From an uncultured Tenacibaculum sp. (GTDB taxonomy: Bacteria > Bacteroidota > Bacteroidia > Flavobacteriales > Flavobacteriaceae): DNA of 64,000 nucleotides. The number at the start of each line of letters is the position of its first letter. The stretch's first letter is position 1. The position numbers were made by a program, and so were the translations under genes. Positions 10,378 through 18,610 of this stretch are shown here, piece after piece. The notes under the pieces were generated by a model, which saw only the letters and a program-made list of their open reading frames with translations, was not told the origin of the DNA and did no database searches. The stretch lies in contig CANMJA010000022.1 of NCBI GenBank assembly GCA_947498055.1, forward strand, positions 1 to 64,000, in the 5' to 3' direction.

Positions 10378-10399
10378 ATATTGTTCTAACATAATGTAG

Positions 10400-10416
10400 C
10401 GTTATATTAAATAACG
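10400..10416. promoter_or_regulatory. Dyad upstream of porU
   Basis: CGTTAT (10400-10405) and ATAACG (10411-10416) form a short dyad 23 bases before the porU start, in the porU/gldJ divergent region. It may be an operator, but a chance AT-rich dyad cannot be excluded. Confidence -1.
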
Positions 10417-10491
10417 TTTATTTTACAAGATTAATTATAATAAAGCGAAAAAACAATCGTTAACATTTAGTATTTGTAACATAATTTAATT

Positions 10492-10520
10492 TTGTTATAT
10501 TTATAATTGTTATATATTTT
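10492..10520 (+). promoter_or_regulatory. Candidate gldJ promoter
   Basis: TTG (10492-10494), 18 bases, then TATATTTT (10513-10520), one base off the TAnnTTTG -7 consensus. This would place the start about 35 bases before the gldJ ATG. The match is imperfect. Confidence -1.
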
Positions 10521-10562
10521 AAATGTTGTAAATTGGCAGACCCTAAAAAAAGAAGTAAATAC

Positions 10563-12251
10563 ATGAAAAGTACATTAAAACTACTAGGTTTACTATTAAT
10601 CTCCACTATTATTTTAACTTCTTGTGAAAGTTCAAGAAGAAGTTCTAGTAAATCTAATTTAACTGGATGGAATTTTAATGACCCCAGTTATGGTAATTAT
10701 TTAAAAGGAGATTTTAAAGATGGAGAAGTGCCACAAGGTATGGTTCATATCGAAGGAGGAACTTTTACAATGGGATTGGTTCAAGATGATGTAATGTTTG
10801 ATTGGAACACAACTCCTAAACAAATGCATGTTCGTTCTTTTTATATGGATGAAGCTGAAGTTACTAACTCTGAGTATAGTTTATTTATGCAATACACTAA
10901 GGATGTATTTCCTCCTAGTGATCCTCAATTTAAGCATATTTATCCATCAATTTTACCAGATACATTAGTATGGAGAAAAGGACTAGGAAACACGAATCTG
11001 CTTTCCGAAAGTTATTTGAGACATCCAGCATATTCAGATTATCCAGTAGTTGGTGTAACTTGGATTCAAGCAAACCAATATTGTAAATGGAGAACAAATG
11101 CAGTAAACCTTAAAATATTAATGGATAAAGGTGTTATAACTAACATTTTTAAAGAGGATTCATTAGAATTTAGAGGGAAAAATAATTTTGATACAGATGT
11201 GTATTTAACAGATCCTTATGTGTTATTTGATGGAGATTCTACAATTTATAAGAAAGGAATACCAGTTCCAAGAAAGAAAGGAGAACCTAAGCCTGAAAAA
11301 GGATCTTTTACTGGTAGACAAGTAACTTCTTCTGATGGTATATTAGCACAGAAGTTTAGATTACCTACCGAAGTAGAATGGGAATATGCAGCTAAAGCAA
11401 TATTTGAAAATAGAGAGTATAACAATATTCGTGGTAGAAAAAAATATGCTTGGAATGGTAAATATACTAGGAATAGAAACAGAGCTAAAAGAGGTGATCA
11501 ATTAGCGAATTTTAAACAAGGAAAAGGTAATTATAGTGGTATTCCAGGTTGGAGTGGTGATTTTGCAGATATACCAAACTCTGTTAGAAGTTACCCAGCA
11601 AATGCATTTGGTTTATACGATATGTCTGGAAATGTTGCAGAATGGGTAGCTGATGTATATAGACCTATAGTAGACGCAGAAGCGAATGATTTCAATTATT
11701 TTAGAGGTAATATTTTTACGAAAAAATTAATTGATGAACAAGGTAAAGTTGTAATAGTTGATGATAGTGAAGTTGAAATTGATACTTTAGTTAATGGTAA
11801 AATAACACCAAAAGGTTTACCTGGAACTATTAAATACATACCAATTACAAAAGATGATACTTACATGAGAAGAAATTATTCTTTTGCTGATAATTCTGAT
11901 TTAAATGATGGTGATCAAAAATCGTCTAAAGAATTTGGATTAGAAGAAGATCAATTAGTAAATGCGCCAAGAATGTATAATTCACCAGTTAGACCAGAAA
12001 GTGAAAAAGATTCTTTAGGAAACATTACTAATAGATTAAAGTATGATAAAAAAACTAGAAGAACTCTAATTAGTAATAAAACTAGAGTTTATAAAGGTGG
12101 TTCTTGGGCAGATAGAGAATATTGGTTAGATCCAGCTCAGAGAAGATATTTTCCAGAGTATATTTCTACTAATTATATAGGGTTTAGATGTGCAACTGAT
12201 AAAGTAGGACCGATGGTAAAAAATCAAAAAAGAACTGCAACTCCTAGATAA
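10563..12251 (+). CDS. gldJ: Gliding motility lipoprotein GldJ
   Basis: GldJ is an outer-membrane-associated lipoprotein needed for gliding and for stability of GldK-type T9SS components. I choose the ATG at 10563, which gives a lipoprotein signal ending IILTSC with the acylated cysteine at residue 21; the open frame extends 10 codons upstream without an ATG. The body is an FGE-sulfatase (SUMF1-like) fold with the segments EGGTFTMG, FRLPTEVEWEYAA, YDMSGNVAEW and a C-terminal YKGGSWADREYW to FRCATDK block. GldJ is not an active formylglycine-generating enzyme as far as is known. The 562 residues match the family. A strong terminator follows, so it is probably monocistronic. Confidence -1.
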   Translation: MKSTLKLLGLLLISTIILTSCESSRRSSSKSNLTGWNFNDPSYGNYLKGDFKDGEVPQGMVHIEGGTFTMGLVQDDVMFDWNTTPKQMHVRSFYMDEAEVTNSEYSLFMQYTKDVFPPSDPQFKHIYPSILPDTLVWRKGLGNTNLLSESYLRHPAYSDYPVVGVTWIQANQYCKWRTNAVNLKILMDKGVITNIFKEDSLEFRGKNNFDTDVYLTDPYVLFDGDSTIYKKGIPVPRKKGEPKPEKGSFTGRQVTSSDGILAQKFRLPTEVEWEYAAKAIFENREYNNIRGRKKYAWNGKYTRNRNRAKRGDQLANFKQGKGNYSGIPGWSGDFADIPNSVRSYPANAFGLYDMSGNVAEWVADVYRPIVDAEANDFNYFRGNIFTKKLIDEQGKVVIVDDSEVEIDTLVNGKITPKGLPGTIKYIPITKDDTYMRRNYSFADNSDLNDGDQKSSKEFGLEEDQLVNAPRMYNSPVRPESEKDSLGNITNRLKYDKKTRRTLISNKTRVYKGGSWADREYWLDPAQRRYFPEYISTNYIGFRCATDKVGPMVKNQKRTATPR

Positions 12252-12300
12252 TTATTTTATTGTATAGAGCTAAAAAGTAGTTTTTAAATTTTTATAATTA

Positions 12301-12330
12301 AACCTCGTTGATATCAACGAGGTTTTTTAT
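12301..12330 (+). terminator. gldJ terminator
   Basis: AACCTCGTTGAT (12301-12312) is followed directly by its complement (12313-12324) and a T-run. It lies between gldJ and murF. Confidence -1.
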
Positions 12331-12339
12331 TTTTACTAT

Positions 12340-13599
12340 ATGAAGATTGAAAATTTATATTCCTTGTATAAGGAAAATTACCTAGTAGATACGGATACTA
12401 GAAAAATAAGAAAGAGTACACTTTTTTTTGCATTAAAAGGAGATAATTTTAATGGTAATATATATGCAGAAGAAGCTTTAAAAAAAGGTGCTAGATATTC
12501 TATTGTAGATGAAGTTGAATATAAAACAAGTGATAAAACAATCTTAGTAGAAAACGTTTTAAAAACATTACAAGAATTAGCAAACTATCATAGAAAGGAA
12601 TTAAATATACCAATTATAGCTTTAACAGGTAGTAATGGAAAAACAACAACAAAAGAACTTATTAACGTTGTTTTAAAGCAAAAATTAAAAACAACAGCCA
12701 CTATAGGTAATTTGAATAACCACATAGGAGTGCCTTTAACTTTGTTATCAATGACTCCAAATACTGAAATTGGAATTGTTGAAATGGGGGCAAATCATCA
12801 CAAAGAAATAGCATTTCTATCCGAAATTGCAGTACCAAATTATGGTTATATAACTAATTTTGGGAAGGCTCATTTAGAGGGTTTTGGCTCAGTTGAAGGG
12901 GTTGTTGAAGCTAAAAGTGAATTATATGAGTTTTTAAAACAAAATAATGCATTGATATTTATTAATCCTAAAGATAAAACTCAGATATTAAAAACAGAAG
13001 GAGCAAATGTAGTTTCGTTTTCAAATAAGATTAAATTTTTAAAGGCAAGTCCCTTTGTTAATTTAGATTATGGTGGCGTTAGAATTCAAAGTAATTTAAT
13101 TGGGGATTATAATTTTAATAACATAGCCATAGCTATAACTATTGGTGAGTATTTTAAAGTTTCTCAGGAAGATATAAAATTAGCAATTGAAAATTATATT
13201 CCAGAGAACAATAGGTCGCAAATAGTAAAAAGAAGCTCTAATGAAATAATTTTAGACGCTTATAATGCAAATCCAACGAGTATGGAAGCTGCTCTGAAGA
13301 ATTTTAAACAAATTGAAACTAAAAACAAGAAACTAGTTGTTTTAGGAGATATGTTTGAATTAGGAATAAATAGCGAATTAGAACATCAAAACATTGCAAA
13401 TTATGCTCATGATTTAATGTTTGATAAAGTCATTTTAGTTGGAGATAATTTTTTTAAAATATCTTCAGAAGATATAAAATGTAAAGATTTTGATGAATTA
13501 ATATCTTATATAAATAAAACAAATATTAGCAAAACAACAGTTTTAATAAAAGGCTCTAGAGGTATGGCTCTAGAGCGACTATTGAAATACATTAATTAA
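12340..13599 (+). CDS. murF: UDP-MurNAc-tripeptide:D-Ala-D-Ala ligase
   Basis: Adds D-Ala-D-Ala to the UDP-MurNAc tripeptide in the cytoplasmic stage of peptidoglycan synthesis. The Mur ligase N-terminal domain covers about 1-85 (DTRKIRKSTLFFALKG). The ATP-binding loop is TGSNGKTTTKE (96-106). The central EMGANHHKEI, the NNRSQIV segment and the C-terminal domain with DAYNANPTSM are all MurF-type. Length 419 is usual for Bacteroidota. It lies immediately after the gldJ terminator, so its promoter must be within or just before that short gap. Its last 8 bases overlap the end of the convergent kinase-like gene. Confidence -1.
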   Translation: MKIENLYSLYKENYLVDTDTRKIRKSTLFFALKGDNFNGNIYAEEALKKGARYSIVDEVEYKTSDKTILVENVLKTLQELANYHRKELNIPIIALTGSNGKTTTKELINVVLKQKLKTTATIGNLNNHIGVPLTLLSMTPNTEIGIVEMGANHHKEIAFLSEIAVPNYGYITNFGKAHLEGFGSVEGVVEAKSELYEFLKQNNALIFINPKDKTQILKTEGANVVSFSNKIKFLKASPFVNLDYGGVRIQSNLIGDYNFNNIAIAITIGEYFKVSQEDIKLAIENYIPENNRSQIVKRSSNEIILDAYNANPTSMEAALKNFKQIETKNKKLVVLGDMFELGINSELEHQNIANYAHDLMFDKVILVGDNFFKISSEDIKCKDFDELISYINKTNISKTTVLIKGSRGMALERLLKYIN

Positions 13600-14443
13600 T
13601 GTTTTTCTTATGATATTCTAATAAATTATCTATTGGTCTTTGAATGATACCAGTTATTTTTAAATCATTTTTATGAGCTATTTTTTCTAATATTTCTTTG
13701 AAATAGAAAGCTATAGAACCAATAAAATAAATAGGTGTTTCACTGTTTTTATTGTAAGGTAAAATTCGATATTTAAAAAACTCTTCAAAACCTTTTTTAA
13801 TAATTTTTCTAATGTATTTCTCATCTTTAAAATCAAACATAAATTTAGCAAAAGTAGCTAAATACATATTCGGGTTAGGTTTTCTATAAAGATTTAATTT
13901 TATAAAGTCTGCATCTAAATTATATTCAGATTTAAAAGTAGTAGCTACTTTCTTTGGCATTTTTTTATAATAATAGTCGCGAAGTAATATTTTACCAAAG
14001 TAATTTCCACTAGCTTCATCCATTATAGTGTATCCTAAAGAAGGTGCTAACATTTCAATTTCTTCTCCATTAAAATAGCAACTATTAGAACCAGTACCTA
14101 AAATACAAACAACAGCTGGTTTTTTTTCAGAAGCAGCATATACGGCAGCTAACATGTCTTCAGCTACATTAACAGAAGCATTTGAGAAGATGTCTTCCAT
14201 CACTTTTGTTAAAATAGACACTGGCTGTGGAGTTCCACAACCTGCACCGTAAAAATGAATTTCGCTGACTTGCTCTTTTATGTTTATTAATTGAAACATA
14301 TTTACAATCCTGTTTTTTAGTTCATCTTCAGGAACTACAGCAGGATTTAAACCTAAAGTACGTACTCTAAAAACTTCATTTTTATTCGAATCTAAAGCTA
14401 TCCAATCAGCTTTTGTTGATCCTCCGTCTGCTATTAATATCAT
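13592..14443 (-). CDS. BadF/BadG-type ATPase, N-acetylglucosamine kinase-like
   Basis: An ASKHA-fold sugar-kinase-like protein of 283 residues. Phosphate-1 motif ADGGSTKADW (5-14), the phosphate-2-type LGTGSNS loop (115-121) and a helix-rich C-terminal half are visible. Relatives are annotated N-acetylglucosamine kinase or BadF/BadG/BcrA/BcrD ATPase family. With murF beside it, a role in recycling amino sugars from cell wall is a reasonable inference, but the substrate is not shown by sequence. The gene converges on murF with an 8-base overlap of the two 3' ends. A good Flavobacterium-type promoter precedes it. Confidence -1.
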   Translation of the reverse strand: MILIADGGSTKADWIALDSNKNEVFRVRTLGLNPAVVPEDELKNRIVNMFQLINIKEQVSEIHFYGAGCGTPQPVSILTKVMEDIFSNASVNVAEDMLAAVYAASEKKPAVVCILGTGSNSCYFNGEEIEMLAPSLGYTIMDEASGNYFGKILLRDYYYKKMPKKVATTFKSEYNLDADFIKLNLYRKPNPNMYLATFAKFMFDFKDEKYIRKIIKKGFEEFFKYRILPYNKNSETPIYFIGSIAFYFKEILEKIAHKNDLKITGIIQRPIDNLLEYHKKNIN

Positions 14444-14465
14444 ATTCTTTGGTTGTTGTTTTATT

Positions 14466-14496
14466 CAAATATATATGTTCAAATTAGGTTATACAA
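14466..14496 (-). promoter_or_regulatory. Promoter of the BadF-type kinase gene
   Basis: On the minus strand TTG (14494-14496), 20 bases, TATATTTG (14466-14473). Both elements match the Flavobacterium TTG/TAnnTTTG consensus with normal spacing, 22 bases before the start codon. Confidence -1.
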
Positions 14497-14558
14497 CAGC
14501 AAGTAAAAACTCAAACGATTTCGTGTTAAATAATGACAAATTTTATTAATAAATACAT

Positions 14559-14566
14559 TAATTTTG
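14559..14566 (+). promoter_or_regulatory. Possible -7 element of the phosphatase gene
   Basis: TAATTTTG fits TAnnTTTG and ends 19 bases before the ATG at 14586. No TTG is seen at the expected -33 distance, so the call is weak. Confidence -1.
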
Positions 14567-14585
14567 TGTACACTAAAAAGTAAAT

Positions 14586-15326
14586 ATGTTTTTTTTAAAA
14601 GATAAAGTAGTGCCACTGAATGAAATGTTTAGTGATAATTTTGTAGATATTCATTCTCATTTGTTACCGGGTATTGACGATGGAGCTAAAGATATAGATG
14701 ATTCTTTGTCATTGATAACAAAAATGTATTCTTATGGAATTAAAAATTTTATCACAACCCCTCATGTATTAGGAGACGTTTATCCAAATTCAACAGAAAT
14801 TATAAAAGAAAAATTAAAAGAAGTACAAGAAGCCTTGTTGAAAAATGGGTTAAAAGATATTAATTTTAATGCTTCTGCCGAGTATATGATGGACGAACAG
14901 TTTGTAAAAAGGCTGAATGAAAACGATATTGTGCCATTAAAAGATAACTTTATTTTAGTTGAAATGTCTTATTTTAATGCTCCTTTTAATTTATATGATG
15001 TCTTATTTGAAATTCAATTAAAAGGGTATAAACCAATTTTAGCTCATCCTGAAAGATATAATTTTTATCACAATGATTTTCAAAATTATTATAAGTTAAA
15101 AAAAGCTGGCTGTTTATTTCAGCTGAATTGCTTGTCGTTAACACAACAATATGGATCTAATGTCAAAAATACAGCGGATAAATTATTAAAAGAAGGTATG
15201 TATGACTTTATTGGAACAGATACACATCACCATAATCATTTAAATTTATTGGTTAAAATAGGTACAAAAAAGATATATAAAAAGATAGAAGCAATAATAG
15301 GAAACAATAAAAAATTCTTAATTTAA
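14586..15326 (+). CDS. CpsB/YwqE-type PHP tyrosine phosphatase
   Basis: A manganese-dependent protein-tyrosine phosphatase of the PHP superfamily (246 residues). Metal-binding motifs are intact: DIHSHLLPGIDDG (His23, His25), TTPH (His60), the central Glu in NASAEYMMD, AHPERY and the C-terminal GTDTHHHNH. Members dephosphorylate bacterial tyrosine kinases that control capsule or exopolysaccharide export. Here the gene converges on the Wzc-type kinase gene and shares a bidirectional terminator with it, so the two are a likely enzyme pair acting in opposite directions. In Firmicutes the same family (CpsB) works on CpsD; its use beside a Gram-negative fused Wzc is common in Bacteroidota. Confidence -1.
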   Translation: MFFLKDKVVPLNEMFSDNFVDIHSHLLPGIDDGAKDIDDSLSLITKMYSYGIKNFITTPHVLGDVYPNSTEIIKEKLKEVQEALLKNGLKDINFNASAEYMMDEQFVKRLNENDIVPLKDNFILVEMSYFNAPFNLYDVLFEIQLKGYKPILAHPERYNFYHNDFQNYYKLKKAGCLFQLNCLSLTQQYGSNVKNTADKLLKEGMYDFIGTDTHHHNHLNLLVKIGTKKIYKKIEAIIGNNKKFLI

Positions 15327-15357
15327 AAAAAAAGCTTTTATAAAAATTACAATAAAA

Positions 15358-15391
15358 AGAGAGACAGTTCTAATTTTAAAACTGTCTCTCT
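15358..15391. terminator. Bidirectional terminator between phosphatase and wzc
   Basis: AGAGAGACAGTT (15358-15369) pairs with AACTGTCTCTCT (15380-15391); A-rich and T-rich flanks serve both directions. Confidence -1.
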
Positions 15392-15415
15392 CTTTATTAT
15401 AATGAAATTCGTTGA

Positions 15416-17794
15416 TTAAAATAACCTTTTATACCAAGGTTTTTTCTCATCTTGAACATTACCATATCCATATCCGTAACCATAACCATAACCGTATCCA
15501 TACCCTCTTTTCATATCTGTATCGTTAAGTACAATAGACATATTAGGAAGTTTCCCTTCTTTATACAACGTATCTGGAACGACAAGTAACCTTTTATCTA
15601 AATAGTTTGCTCTTGTAATATATGTGAATAAATCAGCATGTTTAGCTATTAACAAAGTATCTGTAACTAAGTTTACAGGTGCAGTATCTACTAAGATATA
15701 ATCATAATCGTTTCTTAGCTCATCGAACATTGTTTGAATTTTATCCGACATTAGTAATTCAGCAGGGTTAGGAGGTATAACACCAGAAGCTATAATATCT
15801 AAATCTTTTAATTCAGGAACGTTAAATTTTAAAGATTCTAAAGTAATACTATCATTAGTCAAATAGTTGGTAATTCCTTTTCTATCAGGAATTCCTAAAT
15901 ATTCAGTAACTTTTGGAGCACGTAAATCCATTCCTATTAAGATAACCCTTTTTCCAGATAAAGCTAAAGTAGCAGATAAGTTTATCGAAATAAAAGACTT
16001 TCCTTCTCCACTCGTTGTAGAGGTAATAAAAATAGTTTTTCCTTTTTCAGACTTTACATTAGACAACATAAAATCTAAATTTGTTCGAATCAATCTAAAA
16101 GCTTCTGCAGTACTAGATCTAGCATCTGAGTTAACAACAATTTTCTGACTTGTTTCATTGTGAGGAATATCTCCAATAAAAGGAACAGAAGTTAAATCTT
16201 GGATATCTCTCTTAGTATGAACTTTAGTATCTAATAGATCTCTAATATAAATTATAATGAAAGGTATTATTAAACCTAGTAAAAGAGCTGCTAAAAAGAT
16301 TATTTTTTTCTTAGGAGAAACAGCAATATCAGAACCATAGGCTTTATCTATAATCTTGGCATTAGGAACAGTTACAGCTAAAGAAATAGATGTTTCCTCT
16401 TTTTTCTTTAAAAGATAAGTAAATAAACCAGAAATAATTTCCTGCTGCCTAGCTATATCTAAAAATTTACGTTCTTTAGAAGGAATAGAAGAAATTTTAG
16501 AGTTAAATCTACTAGCTTCCGCATTTAAATTGTTAACATTTAAACGTAAGGATTTCTCGCGATTGTTTAAACTACTTTTTAAAGCGCCTTTTAAATTATT
16601 AATGTTTTCTTCAACTTCAATTACTGCGATGTTTTTTTTACCAGCACTTTTTAATAAACGATTCTTTTTTCCTAATAGACTATTATAGTCAGCAATTAAT
16701 TTACCTACATTTTGGTCTTGTAAACCTAAATTTACAGGTAATGTTCCATCTGTTTTATCTAGTTCTTGATTTAAAGATGTAACAATTCTCAATTGAATAG
16801 AAGTATCTAATAATTTTTGACGATTCATACTACTTGTCTGTAATACAAGTTGTGCTTCAGATTGAATATCTGTTACATTATTATCTGTTTTAAATTTTTC
16901 TACACCATCATTTACAATAGCTAGCTCTTTACCAACATCTTTAAGTCTTTCATTAATAAAGTCAACAGTTTTTCTTGATACTTCATTTTTATCTTTCTTA
17001 GCATCTAAATTATATTGCTCAACAATTTCATCTAATATATCTTCTGCTTTTTTTAAGACAGAAGATTGTAATGAAAGTTTTAAAACACTAGAGTTTTTGT
17101 TAATAGGAGCTATAGAAACCCCTTTTCTTAGACCATCAATTATTTTGTCTTTAATAAAAATATTAACAACAACTTGTTTTCCAATAAAATCCTTTTCAAA
17201 AAAAATAGTTTTACTGACACTTAAATCGCCTAAATTTTCAATGTTAAAAGAAGTGTCAAATAAAACGGATTTTTGTATGATATTATTTTCTTCATCAAGA
17301 ATAGTAAAGTTACTTTCAGAAGTAAAACTGAAAATAAGAGACGTATCTTCATCTAGAGTTTTAATTCTTAAAGAATCAGAAAAGTTTAATTTTATAGGAG
17401 AATTTTTATATACTTCTGAACTTTTGACTCTACCTTCCGTAATATATTTAACTTGTAAGTTTAAATTATCTATAACATCTCCTAAGACTTTTCTAGACTT
17501 AAGTATTTCAATTTCATTATCTACATTATTACTAGACCCACCACCAATGATACCTAGATCTTCAAATGCAGCCAATTCTGCAGAAATTCCAGATTTCTTG
17601 TTATCTTTTATCATTATAGTTGTAGATGCTGCGTACTTAGGTGTACTATAACGTAAATATAGAAAAGCAAGAATTACACTTAATATTACACCAAGAAAAA
17701 ACCATTTCCAGTGAATTAGATATTTTTCTAACTCAGCCCTAATATTTATAGTATCGTTCTCTTCTATTTGTTGAGAATTTATATTATTATTCAT
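15416..17794 (-). CDS. wzc: Wzc-type polysaccharide co-polymerase and tyrosine autokinase
   Basis: An inner-membrane protein of 792 residues controlling exopolysaccharide chain assembly and export. Order: N-terminal Wzz domain with membrane helix at about 30-48; long periplasmic part with coiled-coil stretches (about 275-450); second helix at about 496-516; cytoplasmic BY-kinase domain from about 560. Walker A TSGEGKS (594-600), Walker A' ILIGMDLRAP (619-627 region) and Walker B YILVDTAP (699-706) are present. The tyrosine cluster that is autophosphorylated is here a strict run of seven Tyr-Gly pairs (765-778), followed by a short basic end. Ten bases separate it from wza, so the two are in one operon. 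Confidence -1.
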   Translation of the reverse strand: MNNNINSQQIEENDTINIRAELEKYLIHWKWFFLGVILSVILAFLYLRYSTPKYAASTTIMIKDNKKSGISAELAAFEDLGIIGGGSSNNVDNEIEILKSRKVLGDVIDNLNLQVKYITEGRVKSSEVYKNSPIKLNFSDSLRIKTLDEDTSLIFSFTSESNFTILDEENNIIQKSVLFDTSFNIENLGDLSVSKTIFFEKDFIGKQVVVNIFIKDKIIDGLRKGVSIAPINKNSSVLKLSLQSSVLKKAEDILDEIVEQYNLDAKKDKNEVSRKTVDFINERLKDVGKELAIVNDGVEKFKTDNNVTDIQSEAQLVLQTSSMNRQKLLDTSIQLRIVTSLNQELDKTDGTLPVNLGLQDQNVGKLIADYNSLLGKKNRLLKSAGKKNIAVIEVEENINNLKGALKSSLNNREKSLRLNVNNLNAEASRFNSKISSIPSKERKFLDIARQQEIISGLFTYLLKKKEETSISLAVTVPNAKIIDKAYGSDIAVSPKKKIIFLAALLLGLIIPFIIIYIRDLLDTKVHTKRDIQDLTSVPFIGDIPHNETSQKIVVNSDARSSTAEAFRLIRTNLDFMLSNVKSEKGKTIFITSTTSGEGKSFISINLSATLALSGKRVILIGMDLRAPKVTEYLGIPDRKGITNYLTNDSITLESLKFNVPELKDLDIIASGVIPPNPAELLMSDKIQTMFDELRNDYDYILVDTAPVNLVTDTLLIAKHADLFTYITRANYLDKRLLVVPDTLYKEGKLPNMSIVLNDTDMKRGYGYGYGYGYGYGYGNVQDEKKPWYKRLF
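15461..15505 (-). repeat. Tyr-Gly codon repeat at the Wzc C-terminus
   Basis: Seven TAY-GGN codon pairs encode the kinase's tyrosine tail. The six-base period makes the tract a candidate for slippage, which would change the number of phosphorylatable tyrosines. Confidence -1.
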
Positions 17795-17804
17795 TTAATT
17801 TTTT

Positions 17805-18578
17805 TTATCTAGTTAAAACAGCAATTAAAGAAACTATAATAGATCCGATAGAAACAAAAAGTCCTGTATTTCTATTAAAAGCAGCATCTTGCGAAGAAGA
17901 TTTATTTTGATCTACGTAAACAAGATCGTTTTGTTGCAAATAATATACAGGGGAAGTAAATATTTTATTAGACCTCAAATCTAATTCAAATTTCACTTTT
18001 TCGCCATTAATTTCTCTAAACACTTTAACGGTATTTCTCTTACCAGTAATGTTTAAGTCTCCTGATAAACCTATAGCTTCCAAAATAGTTATTCTTTCAT
18101 TAGGTATGGTATAAGTTCCAGGTCGTTTCACATCTCCTAAAACAGTTACAGAAAAATTGGCAATTCGTATATTTATGGTCGGATTTTTAACATAATCTGG
18201 ATCTAATTTGTTTTTCAACATTTCAACTGTTTCATTTCTAGTTAAACCTCCAATTTTCAATTTTCCTATTACAGGAAAATCAATAAAACCATCATTGTCT
18301 ATTAAATATGTTTGCTGTTGAGGTGTACCTACAGCTCTATTAGTAGTAGTAGCGTAACTGACAGCAGGTAAATTAAACGCTTTTACTGCTTCTAAATCTA
18401 TTGCAGATACGGTGATTTGTAACAAATCATCAGGTTTGAAAATTGTTTTATAAGAGTTGGATACTTTTGCTTGATCAATTTGATCATTTTGAAAATAAGT
18501 AATATCTTTTTTAGATACACAAGCCCCTAATAAAAGTATAGTGAATAGTAATAAAACAATTTTTTTTGCTTTTCTCAT
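17805..18578 (-). CDS. wza: Wza-type polysaccharide export lipoprotein
   Basis: Outer-membrane auxiliary/export protein that works with Wzc. Lipoprotein signal with lipobox LLGAC, cysteine at residue 20. A poly_export domain (about 45-140, with the FKPDDLLQI start) is followed by one SLBB-type beta-grasp domain (about 145-215). A hydrophobic C-terminal segment (about 236-255) is typical of Bacteroidota homologues. Length 257 is shorter than E. coli Wza, which has more SLBB domains, but normal for this phylum. It lies 32 bases after the dehydratase gene and 10 bases before wzc. Confidence -1.
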   Translation of the reverse strand: MRKAKKIVLLLFTILLLGACVSKKDITYFQNDQIDQAKVSNSYKTIFKPDDLLQITVSAIDLEAVKAFNLPAVSYATTTNRAVGTPQQQTYLIDNDGFIDFPVIGKLKIGGLTRNETVEMLKNKLDPDYVKNPTINIRIANFSVTVLGDVKRPGTYTIPNERITILEAIGLSGDLNITGKRNTVKVFREINGEKVKFELDLRSNKIFTSPVYYLQQNDLVYVDQNKSSSQDAAFNRNTGLFVSIGSIIVSLIAVLTR

Positions 18579-18610
18579 GTTTTAGGAAATTTTCCGCGAA
18601 ATTAATAAAT

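Noticed and set aside
13552..13577. Repeated GGCTCTAGAG at the end of murF
   Set aside because: It encodes conserved MurF C-terminal residues and is followed by no T-run, so it is not a terminator.
15461..15505. Short tandem repeats resembling a CRISPR or minisatellite
   Set aside because: They are Tyr-Gly codons inside wzc with no spacers.
17097..17651. 184-residue frame on the plus strand
   Set aside because: It lies wholly antisense to wzc and has no family-like features. The same holds for the plus-strand frames inside porU (7538-7945), guaA (2646-2951) and the photolyase gene (36115-36492).
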